56,675 nucleotides of DNA from F0422 sp003992255 (lineage in GTDB: Bacteria; Bacillota; Negativicutes; Veillonellales; Veillonellaceae). The stretch's first letter is position 1. Each line of letters begins with the position of its first letter. A program made the position numbers and the translations under genes. The stretch is from assembly GCF_003992255.1 (NCBI RefSeq), contig NZ_RQVA01000013.1, forward strand, positions 1 to 56,675, given 5' to 3'. The notes under the pieces were generated by a model. It saw nothing but the letters and a program-made list of their open reading frames with translations, was not told the DNA's origin and did no database searches. Positions 18,501-25,014 of the stretch are shown piece after piece.

Positions 18501-19137
18501 ATACGATATCGGTTTCGGTGGTCTTGACCATGTATTGGCTTCCGGCGAAGACGTTAACGTATTCGTATTCGATACAGAAGTGTACTCCAACACTGGCGGT
18601 CAAGCATCTAAATCTACTCGCGTAGGTGCGGTTGCTCAATTCGCGGCTCAAGGTAAACGTACAAACAAAAAAGACCTTGGCATGATCGCTATGACATATG
18701 GCAACATCTATGTGGCTCAAGTTGGTATGGGTGCTGACATGAATCAATTGATGAAAGCATTAGCAGAAGCTGAAGCATATCCAGGTCCATCCCTAATCAT
18801 CGCTTACGCTCCATGTATCAACCATGGTATCAAAGGTGGTATGGGTAATGCACAAGCTGAAACTAAACAAGCTGTTGCATCCGGTTACTGGGATCTATAC
18901 CGTTACAACCCAGCTTTAAAAGCGCAAGGCAAAAACCCATTCAGCCTTGACTCCAAAGCTCCTGATTACGAATTATTTGACTCCTTCTTAGGAAAAGAAG
19001 TTCGTTATACATCTTTGGGTAAAGCGGTTCCTGCAATGAGCAAAGAATTGTTAGAACTCAACAAACAATTAGCTAAAGAACGTCGTCAATCCTATGTTCG
19101 TTTACAAAAAGGTTTTGAAGAAGAATTGCAAGGCTAA
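15589..19137 (+). CDS. nifJ: Pyruvate:ferredoxin (flavodoxin) oxidoreductase
   Basis: A single-chain pyruvate:ferredoxin oxidoreductase of 1182 residues. It converts pyruvate and CoA to acetyl-CoA and CO2 and reduces ferredoxin or flavodoxin, a central step of anaerobic energy metabolism. The order is N-terminal pyruvate-binding domains (AIYPITPSSPM), a gamma domain, and two [4Fe-4S] ferredoxin motifs starting at Cys695 (CIQCNQC) and Cys750 (CLGCGNC). Then come the proximal-cluster cysteines Cys817 and Cys820 (CAGCG) and the thiamine diphosphate motif from GDGW (968) to the SNTGGQ near 1001. The length matches the family. Codon use is strongly biased, as expected for a highly expressed gene. 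AAGGAGG precedes the ATG. Confidence 0.96.
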   Translation: MRKMKTMDGNQAAAHVAYGFSEVAAIYPITPSSPMPEHVDEWAGQGRKNLFGHTVQVVEMQSEAGAAAAVHGSLQAGALTTTFTSSQGLLLMLPNLYKVSGELLPGVFHVAARAIAAQALSIFGDHQDVMAARAAGCAMLAESSVQEVMDLAPVAHLTALKTRVPFINFFDGFRTSHEIQKIEVLEYDELKPLVDQDALEAFRQRALNPDAPVTRGTAENPDIYFQHREASNPFYLQVPDVVEHYMHEINKITGRDYQLFNYYGAADATDVIVTMGSSAQVATETVDYLNAQGRKVGFVQVHLFRPFATDRFVAALPKTVERVAVLDRTKEPGALAEPLFLDVQAALVQHNINAKVFGGRYGLSSKDVIPADLVAVFDNMLAEAGKRFFTLGINDDVTNLSLSRAEGVSVKTEGLTGCKFWGFGSDGTVGANKSAIKIIGDHTDMYAQAYFDYDSKKSGGVTMSHLRFGTNPINKPYLVTEPEFIACHRQSYVHEYDLLRGIKHGGTFLLNCTWGPEELTEKLPAKLRRTIAEKELNFYIINAAKIAAEIGLGGRINMVTQAAFFKLTEDTIIPIDKAVEYLKDSIEKTYGKKGADVVAMNNQAVDQGVGALVKVEVPAAWKDAKDSEDTFEKSSCTTCPSYVANIAKPVNAQAGYDLPVSAFTGYEDGTLPSGTAAFEKRGAALFVPHWIKENCIQCNQCSFVCPHATIRPILATAEEAAAGPENFETIPEMMTKGELQFRIAVSPLDCLGCGNCVNICPAPKGKAIEMRPIDGELEFAPAWDYGVALPTKSHPMKQETVKGSQFKTPLLEFSGACAGCGETPYAKLITQLFGDRMMIANATGCSSIWGASMPASPYTKNQQGQGPAWANSLFEDNAEFGYGMFIGTEKIRTQLAETVASIAETADEATKQVLDLWLEKRLQGEGTRDRAKAVIDVLSKVEQTEAVKEVLAKKQYLVKRSQWIFGGDGWAYDIGFGGLDHVLASGEDVNVFVFDTEVYSNTGGQASKSTRVGAVAQFAAQGKRTNKKDLGMIAMTYGNIYVAQVGMGADMNQLMKALAEAEAYPGPSLIIAYAPCINHGIKGGMGNAQAETKQAVASGYWDLYRYNPALKAQGKNPFSLDSKAPDYELFDSFLGKEVRYTSLGKAVPAMSKELLELNKQLAKERRQSYVRLQKGFEEELQG

Positions 19138-19158
19138 TTCATAGAGAATGTAATATCA

Positions 19159-19186
19159 AAAAGGCTCTCCTTCGGGAGAGCCTTTT
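19159..19186 (+). terminator. Terminator after nifJ
   Basis: AAAAGGCTCTCC and GGAGAGCCTTTT form a perfect stem around a TTCG tetraloop. Confidence 0.9.
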
Positions 19187-19270
19187 ACTATGATGTAGTT
19201 GACGTAGCTATACTATTCTTTGTATGATAGTAGTAGTTATTAAAGTAAGAGTGTAAAAGGGGGAGTTGTA

Positions 19271-19873
19271 ATGAACAAAAGTAAACTAACAAAAGTCTTA
19301 ATTGGGATTGCAGTTATTGTAATAGCTGTGATTGGATGGTATTTTTTGTACTTTACAAAGACGCCAGCGTATTCCTTGAATTTAGCAAAAGAAGCGTATA
19401 CAAGTCATAATCTACAACAGTTTAAAAAGCATGTTGATGTAGATAGTATTATTGGTTCAGCGTTAGATGATGCCTTTGAGGTACAAATGGAGAAAGAAAA
19501 AAATAATCCATTTGCAGCATTAGGAAAAGGATTATTTGAGTCATTTAAGCCGGCCATTGTAAAACAACTTTCAGCTGAGGTATATAAGATAGTAGCCACA
19601 GAGGAAACTGATGCAGGAGATAAGAAAAGTGATGGCACGTCGGAAGCATTACAAGAAGCAAGTGGTGTGAAAGGCTTAGAGTTCAAAACGATTGGCAGTT
19701 CTGATATTGATGGTGATGTAGCTATTGTTCCATTGGTATTTACAGATCCTAAACAAGATGGGAAAGAAGTTATCATCAAGCTAGAAATGCAACGCTTAGA
19801 AGATAAAACGTGGAAAGTGACGAGAATTGCTAATTTGAAAGAAGTAGCTAATTTTGAAAAGTTATTAAACTAG
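19271..19873 (+). CDS. DUF2939-like membrane-anchored protein
   Basis: A 200-residue protein with one N-terminal membrane span (about 7-28) and a mostly helical and beta domain outside. The TPAYSLNLAKEAYTSHNLQQ stretch, followed by a region describing a hydrophobic 'VD' helix, resembles DUF2939 (PF11159), whose function is unknown. A Ser/Gly/Asp-rich loop lies near residues 117-130. GGGGGAG precedes the ATG. It stands between the nifJ terminator and a pseudogene, and its neighbours give no clue to its role. Confidence 0.65.
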   Translation: MNKSKLTKVLIGIAVIVIAVIGWYFLYFTKTPAYSLNLAKEAYTSHNLQQFKKHVDVDSIIGSALDDAFEVQMEKEKNNPFAALGKGLFESFKPAIVKQLSAEVYKIVATEETDAGDKKSDGTSEALQEASGVKGLEFKTIGSSDIDGDVAIVPLVFTDPKQDGKEVIIKLEMQRLEDKTWKVTRIANLKEVANFEKLLN

Positions 19874-19930
19874 TGAAAGTTAGTTACATCTATTATAAAA
19901 ATTAATAATTATAATAAAATATTAATATTA

Positions 19931-20661
19931 TTCAAAGTAACACCTTTACAAGAATCGTATAAAAAAGTAAAGGTATTGTCGGATAAATGGCCTTCTTATG
20001 AAGTGTTCATGTCTGTAAAACCTGACTTTGCTACAGGCTGGGAAGATTCTTTCAGTAAAGAAGGGATTCCGGCAGATAAAATGATCGCTCAAAATGTAAA
20101 TATCTGGATTCCAGAATCTGCACTTTCTACACAAGCTGATCTAGAAACAAATTTCCAAGATATGATTAAATTAGGTGAAATCTTTGGCGTAAAAGACAAA
20201 GCAGAAGCGTGGGTGGTAAGTCAACGAGCAACTCTTAAAAAGTACAATCCAAACTGAAAGACCTACCGCATAAACGTGTATTTGTTTACGACTCTCAAGA
20301 TGGACAACCATTTACAGTATTTGAAGGATGTACAACTAATGTATTGCGCTTAATTGGAGCAGATAATGTAATGAGTGGTTTAGGCGTTGATAAAACGTGG
20401 GCAAAAGGATCTTGGGAAACTGTAGTTCAACAAAATCCTGATTACATCATCATTCCTGATTATGGTAACTCTATCCGTAACGATGATGATTTCCAAGCAA
20501 AAGTAGCTAAAATTAAAGCTGACCCTCAATTGCAAACTATTAAAGCAGTACAAGAAAATCACTTTATTCGTGTAAAATTGTCTGAGATTACACCAGGCGT
20601 TCGTACAGTAGATGCGTTGAAACGTTTAGCTGAAGAAATTCATGGTATTAAGGTAGATTAA
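19931..20661 (+). pseudogene. Broken ABC substrate-binding protein gene (iron/siderophore type)
   Basis: The translation reads as the C-terminal two-thirds of a periplasmic binding protein of the iron-siderophore/B12 class. One frame gives LSDKWPSYEVFMSVKPDFAT and continues to about 20240. The next gives VFVYDSQDGQPFTVFEGC and continues to 20661. The two parts join if one A is restored to a run of five A at 20237-20241. In addition the N-terminal third, with its signal sequence and start, is missing. The sequence before 19931 is AT-rich and non-coding. The frameshift alone could be a sequencing error, but the missing N-terminus makes a real pseudogene more likely. Confidence 0.8.
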
Positions 20662-20702
20662 TTGAGTGAACACAATTGTACATGAACACTATATTACAGT
20701 GA

Positions 20703-20726
20703 AAAAGGACCCGCAAGGGTCCTTTT
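20703..20726 (+). terminator. Terminator after the pseudogene
   Basis: AAAAGGACCC and GGGTCCTTTT form a perfect stem around GCAA. The original gene unit still has its terminator. Confidence 0.88.
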
Positions 20727-20922
20727 GTATTAGTGATCTATTAGCTTATCTTTAAGCGTTAAAGGTAGACAGTGTAAGAAGCGGTTTGCTATTTTTGGGA
20801 ATAAATTAGTAGATAGAGATAGAGTATATTGATAGAAAAGATTTGCGTTGACTAAAAGGTATAGCTTGTGTAGTAAAAAAGTATTGATGGTATCTTGATT
20901 TTTATATATGATTAATACAAAT

Positions 20923-20952
20923 CATGATAATAAAGAGATTGAAGTTATCATG
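20923..20952. repeat. Spaced inverted repeat CATGATAA/TTATCATG
   Basis: The 8-bp arms (20923-20930 and 20945-20952) are exact reverse complements 14 nt apart, in an AT-rich stretch. This could be an operator for a dimeric regulator. The ATG in the right arm opens a 31-residue reading frame ending at 21045. I do not call that frame a gene because its ribosome-binding site is poor. Confidence 0.4.
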
Positions 20953-21109
20953 AACACATTTAAAGTAAGGCACAATAACATCCTAATAGACAAGGATACA
21001 AATGAAGACAAGAAAGGGGGAGACAGTATGTCGATTCATTCTTGAAGGAAGTTTGTAGGAGTATATTCATGTAGAGGGAAGATTCCATTAAGTGTGGAGA
21101 GGTACTAGT

Positions 21110-21547
21110 ATGATACATCCAGTATATGCCTTAGACAGGTCAGAAATGTACAGAATCTTTTTTGCGGCGTCTTTAGTATTTGTAAAAGAACAACTGTTAC
21201 CCATCATGGTTCCAGAGCGAGTCGAAGATACTTTGGAGTACTTGTGTATATTGAGCGCATCGATGCACACCGCCATATATGAGAAGCACGTAGAAAAGGA
21301 AAGTATTAGCCTAGCTTACATACAAGAATATGTCAGATTGATTGATACGGTTTTTTTGCATCATAGTATCATTACGTATGGTAAGATATTACAAATTAGT
21401 AAACTGTATAGTAAAGCTATAGAGTTAGTAAAGATTGTATCAGAGTCGCCTAACTGTGAACAGTTACTTATAAAGTTACATAGCTCGTATTATCATTGGT
21501 CAGTAAATCATAAAATGTTTTTTGCTAAAGTAGGTGTAATTCATTAA
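21110..21547 (+). CDS. Small helical protein, unknown
   Basis: A 145-residue protein, probably all helical and soluble, with no family I recognise. I start it at the ATG at 21110 because GGAGAGG sits 7 nt upstream; an in-frame GTG at 21092 has no such box. It has a moderate number of His and Tyr residues and two cysteines. It converges on the minus-strand DUF4125 gene of the microcompartment region and is separated from it by two inverted repeats. Any link to the microcompartment is only positional. Confidence 0.6.
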   Translation: MIHPVYALDRSEMYRIFFAASLVFVKEQLLPIMVPERVEDTLEYLCILSASMHTAIYEKHVEKESISLAYIQEYVRLIDTVFLHHSIITYGKILQISKLYSKAIELVKIVSESPNCEQLLIKLHSSYYHWSVNHKMFFAKVGVIH

Positions 21548-21595
21548 AGTAAACGATAGATAGGAAAGGGGCTGTAACAAGCTAGCCCACAAATA

Positions 21596-21645
21596 AAATA
21601 GAGGAAAGTAGATCAAAAAGCATCAACTTTTCTCTATTTTTTATA
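21596..21645. terminator. Convergent-gene terminator hairpin
   Basis: AAATAGAGGAAAGT (21596-21609) pairs with ACTTTTCTCTATTT (21626-21639) with one G-U pair, followed by T. It ends the gene at 21110-21547. Confidence 0.7.
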
Positions 21646-21687
21646 TTTTTAAAGAGCAAAAGGACCCCGAAGAGCACATAAAAATGG

Positions 21688-21740
21688 AAAACTACCAAGA
21701 TATTTTGTGATAGTACTGTCTCAAGAACCATGGTAGTTTT
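21688..21740. repeat. Inverted repeat between convergent genes
   Basis: AAAACTACC (21688-21696) and GGTAGTTTT (21732-21740) are exact reverse complements 35 nt apart. A GCTGTAAC motif occurs twice in this gap (about 21571 and 21752), suggesting a decayed repeat element. Confidence 0.4.
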
Positions 21741-21810
21741 GCATGTAAAAAGAGCTGTAACGAAAATGTAAAAATATATACTATATTACCGTCTTTTTTG
21801 TACATTTATT

Positions 21811-22395
21811 CTACTTTATGTATTGCTTTGTGCCATCTTGTAAGGCCTTTAAGTATGCTTGTACTGGATTAAGGCTATTTTTACTACATTGTAAAAAATG
21901 AGCTAATATACATTCTAAAGTATTTTCTGAATATGACTGTAATTCTCCGGTCATATAGGTTTCCACAGATGTATGGGTCAGAGAGTTATCTTTTGCTTGG
22001 ATAGGTCGATGGTGTGTGTCATAACCAGGCATTTCTACTTGGATATCTAATTCCCATTTCATATACAGGGCCATGATGGCAGTGACTAAAGACAATTTTG
22101 TGTTAGAAATAGATGGTAATTTATCTTTAATGGCCAAGAATTCATCAGGGTGAGTGAAAGCCATCATGTAGCCGTATTTGAAAGTTACCAAGTTGTGCCC
22201 TTTCATGCGTGCTACTTCTAAATCGTGCAAATATGATTGCAACACTGGTGTGGAGTACATAGACCAATAGGCATGGCGCGATACGATGAAGTTAGACATT
22301 TGATTCTGACAAGGAGATCGATGCCCCACATTTTGTGTGCTAGTGAAAAGAGGCCATTCTTGTTGAATGATAGAAATGATTAAATCGTCTTTCAT
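21811..22395 (-). CDS. DUF4125-family protein
   Basis: A 194-residue protein that I match to DUF4125 (PF13526) by its N-terminal pattern: a helix ending in QQEWPLF, then NQMSNFIVSRHAYWSMY. The biochemical role of the family is unknown. AGGAG lies upstream of the ATG. It is the last gene of a three-gene minus-strand operon that starts with a microcompartment-domain protein, 10 nt after the TPR/DUF4037 gene. The operon context suggests an accessory role in the glycyl-radical microcompartment, such as enzyme maturation or regulation. That role is inference. Confidence 0.7.
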   Translation of the reverse strand: MKDDLIISIIQQEWPLFTSTQNVGHRSPCQNQMSNFIVSRHAYWSMYSTPVLQSYLHDLEVARMKGHNLVTFKYGYMMAFTHPDEFLAIKDKLPSISNTKLSLVTAIMALYMKWELDIQVEMPGYDTHHRPIQAKDNSLTHTSVETYMTGELQSYSENTLECILAHFLQCSKNSLNPVQAYLKALQDGTKQYIK

Positions 22396-22405
22396 GGTAA
22401 AACTC

Positions 22406-24112
22406 CTATTCTACCCAAGAATCTTCTCCACGGAGAAGTGGGTCTTGAATGCGTTGAACGACTTCTTTAGCTTGATAGGTTAAGAAATCAATGGGACTTG
22501 TACTTAGACCATTGCGTTGTAGTTCTTGGATAATGGCATTGCATAAGCGATCGATGTGGGGTTTTGTATCTCTAATCGGTGCGTCTAGTAATTCGGGAAT
22601 TCCATGTTTCACAGTATTTCCTAAGATAGGAAGGCTGCAGCTGTGGCGATAGAGCCATTTGTAGAATGGAGCATAGGATTTGTTCAATAGATGCACGAGT
22701 AGCATGTAATGATGGACAAATTGATGCAACGCTAAGCTGGCGGCGATGGTGTCACCACGCTGTAACATCCGAGGTAAGTTATACTGACCAGACTGTGCTA
22801 GTTGGTTTAATTCATAGGCGATTTTACGGAGCCGAATGTCCTCTGGATAGTAGGCCAATAAGCGCTGACGAATATGTGTGAAAGAACCGAAATTGTCTAG
22901 AAATACTTCCCCATTGGTAGCGGTACAAAGTAAATCTTGAGGGATACGGCGAAATTCTTTTTCACATTGTGGTCCTTCAGGGTACAGTGTATATCGCTTG
23001 TAAAAATTGGAAATACTTTCAATTTGCACTGTGCCATAGGCATAGTTCTTGAAATAGGTCTGAAGACGATCTTTGTGAGCTGTATAGGTGTCAGCTGGTA
23101 AGAATAGCTGACATCGTTTTGTAAAGTCATGGTCTTCAGAGATGGCATCATCAAAGCCTAAGCATTCTGATCCAGTGCCCACAAGAGCCAAGCATATATG
23201 GGGTACTAGGTCAGGTAGATTAAGTTCTATATCCTGCGCTACTTGATGAGCTAGTTCTCTGCCTAGTTCTAGTCCTGTTTGGCGATGACAGGGTGTCTCT
23301 TGTTGCAGTGTTTTGATGAGGTCTTTTACATAGTCAAGATTGTGCAACACCGATTGATAGGCTTGACTTTCCACGCCGTAATTATGTTTCACAATGGGAA
23401 GGGCTTCTCGATATAAATTTAGTGCCACATCGTAATGATGCTGTTCCATTTCGTAATCGGCCCGATTATTTAGGACCGCAGCATACATAGGATGTTCCGT
23501 ACCGACTTCCCGGCGCAAGATATAAGCGGCTTTATCTAAATAGATTTGTGGTGATAAAGAACGGCCTTCTTTCGTATGCTTGCTGATTTCATAGAGATTA
23601 TTGTAACTAATCGCAAGGGGTACTTGGTACTCCGTAGGTTCTAATAATTGGACAGCCTCTAGCTGTAGCGCATAGGCGGTCTCATAATCGTTGGTATCTC
23701 GATAGAGTAGAGATAAATTATTGAGCAAGCCAATATAAGCATAGGATGTATCCCCAACAGATTGGAAGATCTCTTTGGCTTTTAACAGATGTGTTTCTGC
23801 CTCGAAATAGGACTTCTTTTCACGGTAGGTATTTCCTAAATTGATTAAAATCGTAGCATATGTTTGCGGCGTATAGGTATCGCTCTGTTCATAGATGCGT
23901 AAGGATTCATCAATGGCAGTAATAGCATCGTCATATCTACCTACATTGCGCAGGGACCCACTATATTCATTTAAGATTTCAATCAATTTTTTATGATTGT
24001 TTTGAACACGGCAGAGATGAATGGCCTTTTCTAGATAGTCGATCATGCCTTGCTCATTGCCTTGGCGCCATAATGTATGCGCTTGTTTCAGTAGAGATTG
24101 AATTGATTCCAT
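22406..24112 (-). CDS. TPR protein with DUF4037 nucleotidyltransferase-like domain
   Basis: A 568-residue soluble protein in two parts. Residues 1 to about 250 are tetratricopeptide repeats (for example a YDDAITAIDESLRIYEQ unit, then an ETHLLKAKEIFQ unit), a protein-binding scaffold. From about 285 on it resembles DUF4037 (PF13228). It has a minimal nucleotidyltransferase signature, a GTGSECLGFDD loop near 311 followed by DHDF near 327, the GS...DxD pattern of the polymerase-beta superfamily. It may therefore transfer a nucleotide to a protein or small molecule. AGGAGG precedes the ATG. It follows the BMC-domain gene by 8 nt. Confidence 0.78.
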   Translation of the reverse strand: MESIQSLLKQAHTLWRQGNEQGMIDYLEKAIHLCRVQNNHKKLIEILNEYSGSLRNVGRYDDAITAIDESLRIYEQSDTYTPQTYATILINLGNTYREKKSYFEAETHLLKAKEIFQSVGDTSYAYIGLLNNLSLLYRDTNDYETAYALQLEAVQLLEPTEYQVPLAISYNNLYEISKHTKEGRSLSPQIYLDKAAYILRREVGTEHPMYAAVLNNRADYEMEQHHYDVALNLYREALPIVKHNYGVESQAYQSVLHNLDYVKDLIKTLQQETPCHRQTGLELGRELAHQVAQDIELNLPDLVPHICLALVGTGSECLGFDDAISEDHDFTKRCQLFLPADTYTAHKDRLQTYFKNYAYGTVQIESISNFYKRYTLYPEGPQCEKEFRRIPQDLLCTATNGEVFLDNFGSFTHIRQRLLAYYPEDIRLRKIAYELNQLAQSGQYNLPRMLQRGDTIAASLALHQFVHHYMLLVHLLNKSYAPFYKWLYRHSCSLPILGNTVKHGIPELLDAPIRDTKPHIDRLCNAIIQELQRNGLSTSPIDFLTYQAKEVVQRIQDPLLRGEDSWVE

Positions 24113-24120
24113 AGAACCTC

Positions 24121-24657
24121 CTATAACAAGGTGAGTAATTCTGATGAAGGATCTGAAATATGGGCGTAACTGACAATTTCTTTTGGATACAATTGTGAAA
24201 GTTCCTCTTCAATGGCTTTTAAATCACTATAGGAAGCAGAGATGGTAAGAATACTTTTACCACATAAACCGATTCCAATTTGAAGACTCAGTAATTGCAC
24301 CTGATGATGCCAAGCTATGTGATTAGCTAGATGAAAGACAGCTACTGATGTGTTACATTCATAGATGCCTAGGTGAGAGATACTAGGCATTTTTTGTTTG
24401 TGCTGAAATGTGGAGAGCACATCGGGGTGGAGTCCCGTAATAGTTTTATACTGAATCTGTTTTTCAGATCCTAAGATGAGTTCGATTTGTTGTATCACAT
24501 CGGTATCTGCAATTAGTACAAAGAAAGCTTTGCCAGGACATATACGGTAATGTTTGACAAAAGAGATGGGATAGTCTTTTAATAACCGATCTAAAAGAGC
24601 AAATCCAGCTGCGATACGATTGGTTTCCCAAAGACATATAGCCGTGTGCGATGTCAT
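24121..24657 (-). CDS. Divergent tandem-BMC-domain shell protein (BMC-T, PduT-like size)
   Basis: A 178-residue protein made of two diverged BMC folds. The first, residues 5-62, runs from ETNRIAAGFALLD through RICPGKAFFVLIADTD. The second, residues 94-152, runs from LGIYECNTSVAVFHL through GIGLCGKSILTIS. Such proteins form trimers that tile the shell facets. Each domain has a cysteine in the loop that lines the pore in BMC proteins (Cys40 and Cys132). In PduT and GrpU the pore cysteines hold an Fe-S cluster. I start it at 24657, where GGAGGTGA lies upstream; longer in-frame starts lie upstream of that box. It heads a minus-strand operon divergent from the glycyl radical enzyme. Confidence 0.75.
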   Translation of the reverse strand: MTSHTAICLWETNRIAAGFALLDRLLKDYPISFVKHYRICPGKAFFVLIADTDVIQQIELILGSEKQIQYKTITGLHPDVLSTFQHKQKMPSISHLGIYECNTSVAVFHLANHIAWHHQVQLLSLQIGIGLCGKSILTISASYSDLKAIEEELSQLYPKEIVSYAHISDPSSELLTLL

Positions 24658-24916
24658 GGTAATCACCTCCTGCATATAATTACTTTCAGTATAAAGAGAA
24701 ATATAGGGGACCGCAATAGAGGAAAGTGAAGAGGTGTTTATAGTACCGTGGTTAAGTTTGAATATTACCAAGTCATGATGAAAACATATAGTAAATATGA
24801 TAATTTTGAAAGGGTAGATGATAACAGCATGAATTTTACATAAAGCGGCAAAAAACTAGAGGTTTGTATTTTACAAAAATTTGGATTGTAAGTTCTTATC
24901 AGTTAGATTCTGAAAT

Positions 24917-24926
24917 GTGGTACTAT
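24917..24926 (+). promoter_or_regulatory. Possible extended -10 promoter of the GRE operon
   Basis: TGGTACTAT (24918-24926) looks like an extended -10 element. No good -35 lies 17 nt upstream, which would fit a promoter that needs an activator, such as the AraC-type response regulator encoded in this locus. The 357-nt divergent gap holds AT-rich sequence and no gene. Confidence 0.35.
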
Positions 24927-25014
24927 TTTCTTAACAAGCATGCACAGTATTCCATTTACGCATAACTTGGACAGATGCATGAGATATTTTTATACGTTGT
25001 AAGGAGGTTAACAC

